NCBI GenBank assembly: GCA_002794735.1
Contig: NBAZ01000006.1
Span: 1,054,001 to 1,118,000 of the forward strand
Direction of reading: 5' to 3'
From: Pyrrhoderma lamaoense
Taxonomy: Eukaryota; Basidiomycota; Agaricomycetes; Hymenochaetales; Hymenochaetaceae
DNA: 64,000 bases
A program made the translations under genes and the position numbers. The first letter of the stretch is position 1. The number at the start of each line of letters is the position of its first letter. The notes beneath the pieces were generated by a model that worked only from the letters and a program-made list of their open reading frames with translations, did not search any database and had not been told where the DNA came from. Positions 50,525 to 61,683 of the stretch are shown here, piece after piece.

Positions 50525-53500
50525 ATGGACGACGATGACGCAGTATCTGTGAGATCTGAAAGAGATGGGCATGAAGAAGAGAACAATAGACGCGCTATTC
50601 TCGCCCCAGCTATACATAATGTGATCAATGCACTTGGTGGTATGGAAGGAGACCAGTACATTCTTGGTGATGAATGCTATGGCTGTCTCAAGGATCTCAA
50701 GAAATTCTGGAGAAAAGATGATACGGATGACGAGAGAACGGTAGCGCGCATCTTCTGGGAACAGAGAGTACTTCCAAACGACCTGATACCAATATTACTC
50801 GAGACAGCTGGGAAGGGCCGTGTCACGGACAGATGTGCTATAGCATGCGCAGATATAATAACTGCTATGACCTGGCCAATTGATATGGCTGCAGAATTGA
50901 AAGAACTGGATGAAGAACTTGATAAGAATACCGACTATACTCAGCTTCTACAAAGTCATTTGTACTACAAGTCTGCACTTCTTCGTCCCGGTGTCATTCA
51001 AGCCTTTTTTGCAATTCTTTTGCCTTGCATTGCAAAGGATAAGAAAGAAAGGAAGGAAAGGGATAGCCAGATAATTAATGTAATCCTTCATCTCTTTCGA
51101 AACCTCGCCTTCATTAGGGATAGACCTCTCAATATGCATGCGAGTGCCGATCAGGCTGAGCTATCTTCGCTTCAGTCGAAATTGATCAGAACATTATCAG
51201 AAGCACATGTATTGGAACTCCTTACCACAATTGCTTCGAATGCATCTGACCCTTTTCTTAACCAATGGAATACACTCGTTCTGGAAATACTCTACCTTCT
51301 ATATCGAGGTGTTAGCCCAGCTTCACTGGCCATGGATCAGAAAAAGGTTTGTACTCAAAAACGAGAAATTTAATTCTTGCCCTTATACTTATATCATCAC
51401 TCAGAGCTCTCAAAATACTTTGTCTGAGCTAATTTCTGCGGAAAATAATATCAAATTGATAAACGCTCGAAATGCGTCCTCGCGACACTCAAGATTCGGA
51501 ACCACTATTTCAGTGACACTCAATCCCGCAAAATCGAAATCCAATTCTCAGGACTCAGAGACAGTGGCGATCGCAAATAACGCCTCTTCTCAGAAGCTTG
51601 TTCTCCATCGACAAGAAGCTATTACCAAAGAATCTGGAAGCATACTAGACTTGAAGAAACGCAAACAACATAAAAAAGTCAATAAAGTTGATGAACTTGG
51701 AATGGAAGATAACTTGAATCGTGATGCTAAGGTTATCCTTCAAAACTTTGCTCGTACATTTGTAGAAGTCTGTTTTAACGGTATGTAACAGGTCAGCGCA
51801 TTTAAAATAATTACTAATAAGTCTTCAAAGTATTCTTGGCTTCAATCCTCAAGGATATCAAATCCGAACGTCCGAAGATCACTGAGAAGGATCACGTTAG
51901 GCTTTTTTTTGTTACGCGCTGGTTCTTAGAGTTCTTTACTTCTGTCCGTTCACAGCAACTTGAAGACGCACAGAAGAAGAAAACTCAGGCTGTGCCATGG
52001 GGATTTGACTTTGTAGGTGAAGTTGTGGAGCGTAGTTGGATTGTTTGGATATTGAAACGCATGCGTGAAGCGGTTGAAGACAAAGTTAGTTGACTGCCTG
52101 TGCACTGATGAATTATAATCTAACCATCACTTAGCCCAAAGCCTGGACAGAGCTACAGGCAGGCATCGAATGCCTTACTCAACTTCTTATACTTATTGAT
52201 GCAATGCATAATGTCAAAATCGAGGATGAGGAACTTGCTGAGGCCTCAAATTTGTTGCAGCAACAGATAGTATACAATGGAGAAGTATTAGACATCTCCA
52301 TTGACTCTCTCAGGGCTTATAAGGAAGGTGTACAGAGCTTGAAGTACCTAGATGCTAGTATACGTCTTGGGTATACACTCTTACGTATGCTAGAAAAATG
52401 GTCAAAAGAGAGGGGCGATGGGGAATTGATGGTAAGGAGAAAGAAAGCAAAAAGGAGAAAGAAAAGGGTATGTCCGTATCGTTCTTTTATTCACAAATGT
52501 TATAACCAACTCAAACACCAGACATTGGAGATATGGACGAAGAAATGGCCCCAGAACCGGAAGAAGATGATTCTGATAAGGAACAGGGGGTTCAAGAAAC
52601 ATTATTTACGTTTGAGACCTTTGAGATGGTTTGTCTTGCTACTTTAAACTCATGATCAAAACTGACGGGCTTGCAGAAATTCGCTCACGAAGAAATTACC
52701 CATACCCTCTTGTCATATCTGTCGCGGTACCAAGAGTTTACATCTCCAGATCAAATGAAACGGGTGGTGAACCTTTTGCATCGCCAAGCTGTCAAAGCTA
52801 AAGCTGAAGGCATCTTCTTCAAAGTATCAACTTTGTACTTATTCAAGGATATTTTATCGAAGCAAAGTAGCCTGCCTAGAGAACAGTCGTACAAAGACCT
52901 CGTAGCTCTACTTAATTTTATTCTACGCAAGTTTTTCAAAGCTGTAAACGAAGATTCTTTCCTTATAGTGGAGGTATGCATTGATATAGATAAGAGCTTT
53001 CCAAGGAATCTATGCTGATTGCTGTGTGTAAAGGCATTCTTCCCCAAGAACCGTAACCGCTGGAAGCAGTATTCGAGTTGGGAGCCCGAGGAAAAGGAGA
53101 AGGTGCTGGGAAGAGACAATGATCCTACAGACAAAACTTCTACAGAGGTCAAGGTCAAGAAGGGGTATTCATGGAGCGAGGAACTTGCTATTGCCATTGC
53201 ATGTCTTGTTGAAAAGGGCCAATCCGATCTAATCGACTGGGTTAAGGATGTAAGAACAAATATATACCCCTAAACCTAAACAACTGTGAACTGATAAATT
53301 TGTAAATTTAGACCCTAAAGCTTGTTATACATCAACGGCAAAGAGTAGTCGAAGAAACAGACGGGTCTTCATCCCAAGACCAGATAGATGATGCAATAGC
53401 AGAGGAGACTGCTGAAGCCTTGAGATCACTACGGCAACCCTCCAAAGAAGCGATATCAAAATTCGAAGATTACTGTGAGTATAGTTTTATAAATCGTTGT

Positions 53501-54580
53501 ATAAGTTGATTAAGATATGTGCGCATAGCAATTCCATATGTTAGTGATGAAAAGGCGAATGCAGCAACAAAAAATCCTGAACTGAAACTTATGTTCCGTC
53601 TCGTCAAATTCTCAATTCTTGATGAAAGTATGGATAAACATTATAATCCAAAGATAAGATACTTAAAAATGGTCTACAGATGCGGATGAATTGGAGTGGT
53701 ACGTCCCTGCAGCAATCCTACCGTCGGATCTCCAAAGATCTTTGAACGTCATCAACCAATTCCTTGAAAACCCTCTCGATCTTCAAGGGAAAAAAGCTTC
53801 ACAAATGCTTGTCAAGAAGTCTCGTCGACGTAGAAGACGTTACAAATCTGTCTCTGGTGATGAGGACAGTATCTCGGATGATGAACCAAGGAAAAGGCGA
53901 ACGAAAAAGAAGAAAGAAGAGGAGAAATATAAGAGTGCTGAATTTATCGAGGACTCAGATGTGGACTTTGATGATGAGGCGTTTTGGGAACGAGAGCGTC
54001 AACAACGGGAAAGGACAGAAAGGGCTGCGGTGGAGGTAAGATTGCGGGAATGCGCAAGACTGGCACGAAGAAGAGGAAGAAAGGCGGAGACAAGGGAGTG
54101 GTTGAAGAGGATGGAGAGGACAACATGGATAAGGATACTGATATTGATGATGACCAGTCAAAATTCAAGAAGCGAAAAGCGAGCACTCCACCTGACGATG
54201 ATGATGAGCTTGACAAACGGTTGAAACTGTTAGATTCCTCAGGCTCTGATTCGGATTCAGAGCACGGGGATCCCGGACGTGATTTCATACCTGATACAGA
54301 CATAAGCTCAATTCATGGCAGAGTGAAATCACAAGAAAAAACAAATAAATCGACGCCCAAGTCCAAAGCTCCGAAACCCAAAAGACGCAAAGCAGCTATG
54401 AAAAGAGATACGGATACTGAGATAGAATCAGACGCAGATCCTGCTAGCCCACCTGCGACGACTGTTGCTTCACGTCCTTTAAGTGAACATGATGACGAGT
54501 CAGACGTTTTTGAGGAGCGGAATCAAATCAGGAAAACAAAACCAAGGGCAAAGATTGTCTTCTCTGACGAAGATGAGTAA
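50525..54580 (+). CDS. TOF1: Timeless/Tof1 replication fork protection factor
   Basis: Partner of Csm3/Tipin; stabilises stalled forks, supports the S-phase checkpoint with Mrc1 and binds topoisomerase I. Ten exons: 50525-51346, 51405-51780, 51831-52084, 52135-52467, 52522-52628, 52677-52973, 53034-53249, 53312-53474, 53529-53627 and 53680-54580, about 1189 aa. The N-terminal TIMELESS domain shows YILGDECYGCLKDLKKFWRK, LLRPGVIQAFFAILLP and LLYRGVSPASLA. Further on are VRLFFVTRWFLEFF and the conserved WYVPAAILPSDLQRSLNVI, then a long acidic/basic tail ending KIVFSDEDE. Two bases are missing: one in GGG at 52466-52468 before the exon-4 donor (needed for DIGDMDEEM) and one near 54035 (GGAGG(G)TAAG, giving VEGKIAGMRKTGTKKRKK). 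MCB boxes just upstream fit G1/S expression. Confidence 0.95.
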
Positions 54581-54982
54581 ATTACATGTACTATTATAAT
54601 ATTCCTTTAACTTTGTAGCACTTTGTTTTGTTTTGTTCGTTACATTCACTCGATGTTCATCTTTTCGTTCCATGACAAACAAACAGTACCATTTAATTAC
54701 GGAGACGTATATGAGTAAATCATTCGCTAACAAAGGCATCGGATGAGACCACATAAATTAATTTTATTGAAATTGCTATAAATAACCATATTAGTAATAT
54801 ATCTTATGTAGAAAGCAACTGCCACACAGAACAGCCTCACATCAGTCAGCTCCTCAGCACAACCACAGCTCTTGTACTTTAACTTACAATAAGTGCAGGA
54901 CACGATTTCTACCAATTTCACGCTTCTAACCCTCCTCTTTTTTCTTTGAACATCAGTGCGTTCTCTGGAGAACTAGCACAAC
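54581..54982. other. Intergenic region TOF1 / tetraspan gene
   Basis: 402 bp between a stop and the next start on the same strand. A 64-codon Cys-rich minus-strand frame (54727-54921) is probably chance. Nothing else is seen. Confidence 0.4.
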
Positions 54983-56393
54983 ATGAATACGAGTTTTACC
55001 AGGGCTCCTCCGCCACAGGGTATGCTAAGTTTACTGCCTTTGTCTTCAGGTCCTGGAGTTCATAGCTGATCAAATCAATCAATAAACATAGGTGGCCCTC
55101 CTGCTTATGCGATGGTTACAAGAGTATATCGTCGAAGTTTACGCCCAGTAGTTTTGGCAAGTACGTAGGTTTCTTACTCACATATAGTGCATGTAATAAA
55201 ATTGCTTGTCCCTATAGTTAGTCTGATTTCTGCAGCCTGGGCATTAGTATGGGGTGTGCGTATCTTCCAAAACTTTTATTTTTTCTCGGTGTTGCTCAAC
55301 GCATCGATTAGATCTCAATGTTCCGAGATATCTCAATTGACAAGCAGCACGCCGTAAGGCTTGAAGTCTTTGACATTGTGCTTGGTATTTTATACATGGT
55401 CATTTTCGTCATTGAACTGTTCGGGCTGGCAGCTTCGTTCTTGGTACGTTGTTCATATCATAGGTCAATGGCTCACGGGTGCTTATCTTGTTCTCACGAC
55501 ACTTATTGTCATTACGTCCTTTTTGCAATATTCTAAAAATAAATAGCAAAAATTGCCTCTTATCCGTATCTATGCATTCCTGTCGTTAGGTGTCGCGCTT
55601 ATTGTCTTTGGCACTGATCTGCTTCGAGTCGTCATTCACTTTGTATTCAAGGTAAGGTTATTACCAACATGCTATTGTTCCTCAATCACTAACTATGTTC
55701 CCAGAATACACTCATCAATGAATGTACGGATTTGGCCACAGGAAAAACTATCACAACCGTGAGTATATTCGATCCTATAGTACTCATAATAAACCTAACC
55801 CATTCATCATGCAACTATAGCGGTTTGGCATTTGGGGGTTACAACGGAAACGCTCGATGGTGAATCCGCCTCGGAATGTAAGCTCCTAAAGTATCGGACT
55901 TAACTATAATTTGACACTATTCTTAGTCTGCAGCGATGCATGGAACCATGATTCCTGGTCTGAGATCGGATGGTTTATAGTCTCATCTATTATGGCCCTT
56001 CTATTCGCATCCGTTGCCTTCTCATACTACCGTCAAATGCTAGACCCGGCTTCAGTTGTTAATTCTTCTCGTACCATTCCACCCCAGAACTACCAACCTC
56101 CATATGTTGGCAGTTACGCTTATGGCAATGCACCCTATGGTAGTGGTAACCTTGCTGGGAGTAATGTAAACTTCGGTGGTGCAAGCGGGTATGCGCCACC
56201 CGCAGGTCCTCCACCTGGCTTTGAAGCTACAGCCTATGACTCTACGAAACTACCTGACTATGAACGTGGAGGTTACTTAGGTGCGGATGGAGATAAGAAG
56301 GATGATGATTTGAAAGGGGGAGAAGATCCGTTTGCTGATTTCGAGGGTCAAAGGAATGCAGAAGCTCGTTCTAGTGCTGCTCATCATTCTTGA
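54983..56393 (+). CDS. Tetraspan plasma-membrane-type protein, uncharacterised
   Basis: Eight exons: 54983-55019, 55092-55160, 55218-55255, 55312-55443, 55547-55651, 55705-55758, 55821-55877 and 55927-56393, about 319 aa. Four membrane spans: LAISLISAAWALVWGI, VFDIVLGILYMVIFVIELFG, AFLSLGVALIVFGTD and IGWFIVSSIMALLFASVAFS. The last extracellular loop carries NVCSDAWNHDSWSE, a Cys-x-x-x-W-x-H-x-S-W signature I associate with a basidiomycete tetraspan family. A cytoplasmic Pro/Gly/Tyr-rich tail follows (PPQNYQPPYVG, PPAGPPPGF) with acidic DDDLKGGEDPF near the end. Joining exons 7 and 8 needs one missing G at the donor (AAT(G)GTAAGC at 55877-55878); then the total length is a multiple of three. 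Function unknown. Confidence 0.8.
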
Positions 56394-57712
56394 TTCCTTG
56401 ATATTTTTCTTGATACTTAAAGACTAATCCCCTATATTACTTCTCATGGATTTAAATCGGACTTTTTTCTTTGTAAATGTGGGCTCACTAGTGTGTACAA
56501 CTATGTTTCATACATCAAGGGATATCTTGATATGTAAATACGAAGAAAGCGATGGACTAGCTGTTTACTTACTTTGATTTTCTAATGCATAATTCATAAT
56601 ACTTCAAAACATGTATCAAACCGCCCCAATGTCTGCCATCGCAAGCATGAGCATCGGATATCTGCATCAGAAGCCGGCCAGTGCTTAAAATCACCTCCAC
56701 AGTAAACTGACGGTACTAGACCTAGTAAGTTAGTAAGTGATATTTTTCGGTACCATGTCACAGCAGCTACTATCTGCAGGATACGTTGGTGATCAAGAAG
56801 AATTATATGGCATTCAACTCTTCATGATGATGGAATGAAGGAAATGAATGACCATTCCTAACTGACCGAGAAAAGATGCTTCCACTTCTTCTTTTCACTT
56901 CCACCTGATTATCATTCATACTTCTAGTTTCAGCGCTTTCTTTTATGATGGCTAGACTCCCAATGCGGGAAGTGGATGGATCACACGGAAGAAGAAGGCT
57001 CCGAAGGAAAGGTACGGATACTTCTGATTTCAGTTATTTAAGTTAAGATTTTCTTTTCTTTTCTTTCTTGAGTATTTCATTGGGCCAGGTAATTGTTCGT
57101 AGTCTGTGAAAAAGTGGAATGAGTTGGAAGGAGAGATGCTAATGTGTATAATTCCGTGGCAACGATTAGAGAGCGGGACGTAGAAGTAAGGGAAACACAA
57201 TAAAAATAAAAGGTGTTATCATGCACACTTGATGATTGATGATTAAAAGTTTGGTGTTATTTCGCGTCACTCTAAATCTCATCAGATGAGATGATGGGAG
57301 AATGGACGTCTCTCATGAGATATATAGCTGGCACATATGTAACTGTGAATGATCGATGGACCTGACCAACATTCATTCGTTTACAAACGTATAACCAAAT
57401 AAGGTTTTACTCGTTTAATTATAGATCACGGATATACCCATATACGGATGTCCCTGTTCACTAGTATGGTGAAATGTCTGTAGCCGAAGCGAGTCCCTCA
57501 CAACGAGATAAAAAAGCTTGGGGTAAAATATCAATTGCGAGTACGCTATGCGATAATAGATAAAATAATAAGAATGTTCCGATAAACCGAATAACGAATA
57601 TAGGGTGGGGTGTTGGCAAACAAAATGGCCTAGAAATCATAGCAATGCGTTGGAACTCCCTGAATAAGTGTTAATTTTGTTGAAAAGTAAAGTGCCCAAT
57701 ATGACAGGCGGA
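56394..57712. other. Convergent intergenic region tetraspan / CFEM gene
   Basis: 1.3 kb, AT-rich, no coding evidence. It holds the 3' flanks of both genes and no repeat I can define. Confidence 0.5.
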
Positions 57713-58285
57713 TCAGAGTGCAAATGCAGCAAGGCCAAGAGCGGCTGCTGCAAGAACGGGGACGCGATTCGATTGGGCGGCGTTTGAAGTTCTAAGCGCA
57801 AATGATATTAGCGAAAGGACCTTAACTGAGCCTCAAAGACATAACACTTACGAGCTAGCTGCCGAGCTGGAAGTAGTCGAAGACGAGCCGCAGATGTGGC
57901 GGTTGAGGCACTGGAACTGTTTGAGCCTGTAGCAGAACTAGTAGCCGACGCACTGCTGGCGGTCAATGTAACACCAACAGCTTCGCATGATGCTTGAGCG
58001 AATTCCTCAGCAGTTGTTAAGTCGTCACCCGAACAACTTGATTCAATGCAGGTGGTGGTTGAGGAGATAAATGCCGGGTCGTTACACAAGCATGCAGTAT
58101 CTGAGGAGCTGCAGCTTCCGGTATCAGCGCTAGCAATACATGTCAAAGCGCAAGCTGAGTGAGATCAACATTATTAGTAAATCAGAAATATATGCTTATG
58201 GAGAAAACGTACAAGGTACACTCTGGCGAGAAACGAGAGTAGCAGAAGCAACACCGGCGAGGAGAAAAGCGTAGGCGAAGCGCAT
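57713..58285 (-). CDS. CFEM-domain GPI-anchored cell-surface protein
   Basis: Small secreted protein, about 151 aa, exons 58285-58213, 58154-57852 and 57791-57713. Signal peptide MRFAYAFLLAGVASA is followed by a CFEM domain with all eight cysteines: CALTC, SC, ACLCNDP, TTC, SSC and ASC. CFEM domains in fungi bind haem or act in adhesion; the Asp in CLCNDP is at the usual haem-ligand neighbourhood. A Ser/Thr-rich linker and a C-terminal hydrophobic tail (VPVLAAAALGLAAFAL) after SNAAQSN form a GPI signal. The linker frame breaks once near 57886-57892 (one missing base); the other frame gives SSSTTSSSAAS and leads correctly into the GPI signal. Confidence 0.88.
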
Positions 58286-59104
58286 CTTGGTGACTGGGAG
58301 AATAGCGCGAAGAGATGGTCGCTCTGAGGGTGAGAGGGAGGAATGGGTTGAAACTTAGGTGTAGGTCACACGTAACTTATATAGGAAGATCTAGTCGATA
58401 CCCGTTTGTTAATAATTCCGAAATAAGAGAGAGCCATGTATATCCGTGTACATAAAGTATCTAACTGGTGGCTAAGTACAACTCTTCCAATCTATTGATG
58501 ATTGATGCCGTCTAGGCCATTCAATCTTCTCTTTGATATTGAATTGAAATCAGTCCCTTTAACCGATCCAACTACAAGCGAAAAAGAGCACTGTTACGTC
58601 AAAAGGCACATAATGCCCGTTCAGTTTGTCCTTGGCAAGTTCTGAAGCATGACCATGAACAAAAGAGGCTCTACTGAGGGCGAGAAGACACAGTAAACAG
58701 ATGAGAGGGGTTGAAGAACAAGGGGACCGAGTTTAGTTGCATGATTGATGAAACTAACACCCAAAAAAGGAAATTGCAATCTCTCACACAAAATCGGTGC
58801 ACATAGCAAGTAGAGATTTAAACAAGGCCACTTCTATTTATATATTTTTCCGATTTGTTTTAATACAAATGATGCGAAGAGTATTATAATAATTTCATGT
58901 TACTAAATATATCAACTGATAGAGTGCGATATGGTTATTCAGAAGTGCCTTTCTTTGCCTTTGTTTGTTCAAGTAATAAGGCGTGCGGTAAGCAAATTAG
59001 CACGTGCATAAACTGTAAAGCACACGGAAGAAGCCGAGGCCAAAAGTCAATAGTTATGGCATGTATACAACGAGAAGAACATCCGACGCCTCAAGACACT
59101 ACAA
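58286..59104. other. Divergent region, CFEM gene / eL31
   Basis: About 820 bp holding both promoters. An 81-codon plus-strand frame with several cysteines (58897-59142) overlaps the eL31 start region and is probably chance. No defined site recognised. Confidence 0.4.
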
Positions 59105-59794
59105 ATGGTATGTACAAAAGCCATGTTAGCCTTGAATGTTGAATGTTGACTGTTAGTTGCAGGCCCAACAAAAAAGGTGTGCATAACTTGACTACAAGAC
59201 AAGATACATTTTCCCACTTAACCATAAAACAGACTGGCAAGCGCTCTGCGCTTCAGGATGTCGTAACCCGTGAATACACCATTCACCTCCACAAGCGGGT
59301 GCACGGACGCTCATTCAAGAAGAGGGCCCCATGGGCTGTAAAAAGTGTCGTTCAATTTGCCCAAAAAGCTATGGGTACTCAGGATGTTCGTGTCGACCGA
59401 GACTTAACCAGGAACTCTGGTCACAAGGAATTAAGAATGTCCCTCACAGAATTCGTGTACGCCTTGAACGTGAGTAATGTCATACTTAGTTAATTTCTTG
59501 AGTCTTTTATCGGTATCACGATGAAATACTGCAATCTCGTGGTTTCTTCTATAAGTATAGCATCGGGTCTATCTTGAATTATCTCCATATCTTTGATTTT
59601 GCTGATTTTGTAACACAAACGTCTCACAGGCAAGCGTAACGATGATGAAGATGCAAAGGAGAAGCTCTACACCCTCGCTACCTACGTACCTGTTGCTTCA
59701 TTCAAGGTATGTAACTCTCTCATTTTTACCTTTTGGATTAGATTTGAATCATCCTTTTCTAGGGCCTTGAGACTACGTGGTTGATGCAGAGTAA
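59105..59794 (+). CDS. RPL31: 60S ribosomal protein eL31
   Basis: Essential large-subunit protein near the exit tunnel. Exons 59105-59107 (ATG alone), 59163-59176, 59233-59469, 59630-59706 and 59763-59794 encode about 121 aa. The protein is almost consensus: [49 protein letters not shown], then [20 protein letters not shown] and [18 protein letters not shown] at the stop. Three missing bases must be assumed: in the A run of exon 2 (59170-59175), in GAC(C)CGAGA at 59397-59398 and near 59775-59777 just before VVDAE. The start-codon-only first exon is common in fungal ribosomal genes. Because this gene cannot be inactive in a living fungus, its breaks point to sequence error. Confidence 0.95.
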
Positions 59795-60442
59795 AAATAA
59801 CCAATTTACTATATAATTGTGTTTTCTACCTTTCTCATCCCTTTGTCCCTCATGTTACACGTTTCACTTATCATCTTATCTACCAACTTGTGCAGTAGTC
59901 CATCCTACCTCAACATGTATGAACATGCGATCCTCTTTATGTGCATATGTTATGAGTACGGCTAAACGTTCTATCGTATTCATCTTCTTTGGGAACCAGT
60001 GGTTAGAAGCCACTTTATTACCGAAGGATAGACTTTCTTGGGTTATTAGGACGTAAAGTTTTGCTTTATATAAGAAGCGTAAAACTAGATGTCACCATTG
60101 AAAGGTATAGTGAACAAACGATTCATTAACAACTTGTCGACAGTTTAATCTTAAAAGTGCAAAGCAAAGTATTTGATATTCCAATTCTATGGTAAGTTAA
60201 CGAGGTGTACAGGTATATATATGTAACACAGCAATGAAACAGTTATCTCTAACTGTCCCTTGTAATGGGGTTTAAACCATCCAAACTTGCCAAATGCATA
60301 ACTCGGTTTGCAACCAATATAAACCGTACTAAATCCCGTATCGTACATACTTTGCCTCTTCGATTCAAGCCTTATATGTTGTATCCATCGTATCTGAAAA
60401 GAGAATTATCCGTCCTATTACTGTGTGAGCCATCTATCAAAA
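59795..60442. other. Intergenic region eL31 / small unknown gene
   Basis: About 650 bp, AT-rich; eL31 3' flank and the promoter of the next gene. Nothing further recognised. Confidence 0.4.
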
Positions 60443-61078
60443 ATGGCTTCAAGACAGCACCATCCTACTAAACCGAGGCAAGAACAGCGTAAGCCTTCAG
60501 GTCCCAAAGCAAGTGGAGGAACATCGTCAACGGTGTCAATTAGTAGTAGTAATAGTTTTAGGAACTCTGAACACTTTAACTTCGAGATCGTCGACAACAT
60601 CGAATTACATCATGAATGTGAGATAACGATGATTAACCCACCAATATAATATGATCTGATTTTTTTGACTTGATATTAATTACTACAGCAGCCAGTGCAT
60701 TTATCCATTGTGAGGCAGACTTACTTTCTTATTGCAGATCGTGAACATTAATCTCAAACCTTTCAAATTGGAAGAACGAGACCTATGACGAACTGAAGCT
60801 CATGCTCGTGTATGGTAACTCAGATAAACTATTAGTTACTTGTGCGTATATACACTTTGTCTCCTCCACATTTGACTAAGTCTGTTCACTAACAATATAA
60901 TGCTCATACAGATACCAAAGGAAATGTAGAGTTCTCTTATACTGTTGAATATATGAGGAAAGGCAGCAGTGCAATAAAAAATGGGAAGCAGATAGACACT
61001 ACTATCAAAGCTTCTGTGATCAAAAAGGTATCGCGCTCAGAAGTAAAAGCTGGAGAGTGCCTTATTCGGTTGAGGTGA
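60443..61078 (+). CDS. Small unknown three-exon gene with an in-frame TGA
   Basis: Exons 60443-60617, 60689-60814 and 60912-61078 join in one frame (156 codons with stop) with good GT-AG introns of 71 and 97 nt. The start reads MASRQHHPTKPRQEQRKPSG, a basic Ser-rich leader, then NFEIVDNIEL. The middle is NLSNWKNETYDELKLMLVY and the end VEFSYTVEYMRKGSSAIKNG to LIRLR. The only flaw is a TGA at 60742-60744 within exon 2. It could be a base error, a young pseudogene, or a sign that exon 2 is modelled wrongly. No known domain is recognised. Confidence 0.45.
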
Positions 61079-61683
61079 TTCTACCACACGGGCAGCGATT
61101 TCAGGCGCGATTGGGTCATGCTGACATGTAGGTACGCCGTAGTCATACGTCTACAATTTCTGTATATGAACTATTTATAAAAGGTATAGAATTTGGTACA
61201 AGTAGATTGTGAACCGACTTTTGATCACATATTGACGCAAAGCTATAGCGTAAAAGCATACTTAGGTAATTTAGTTTCGATGCTGAGTTAGCACATTCTA
61301 GTCCGAGGATGACATCGCGTTTCACGTCTAACCGTCGAGCTCGCATTTACTAGTCTTAAGTTTGTTACAACGAGTTAACTAATGAGGAAGATCATATTTA
61401 GTATCAATATTGACCAACTATCCAGTAAGCTCCAGAACAGGTTTTAGCAGATCATTAGCAAATATAGATAAAACAAACAAAGAGATGAAGCTACTGACAA
61501 AGTTTCAAACTCATTCTGGACAAAGCTTGAGCACTACAACTAGTAGGTATTTTCTCGTATAAGACACAGCGTTGAACAGATTAGAGAATATATAATTAAA
61601 GTCTAATCCATAGTACTCAGTATACAATTCTCCTCGGAAATACTAAGCTCTGTAACACCGAGGACATTGCTTTCTCAGGGCCT
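61079..61683. other. Convergent 3' region, small unknown gene / acid phosphatase
   Basis: 605 bp between convergent stops, AT-rich, with no gene or repeat visible. Confidence 0.5.

Noticed and set aside
54727..54921. 64-codon Cys-containing minus-strand frame (SCTYCKLKYKSCGC)
   Set aside because: Cysteine spacing matches no zinc-binding fold I know and it lies in a short spacer between two same-strand genes.
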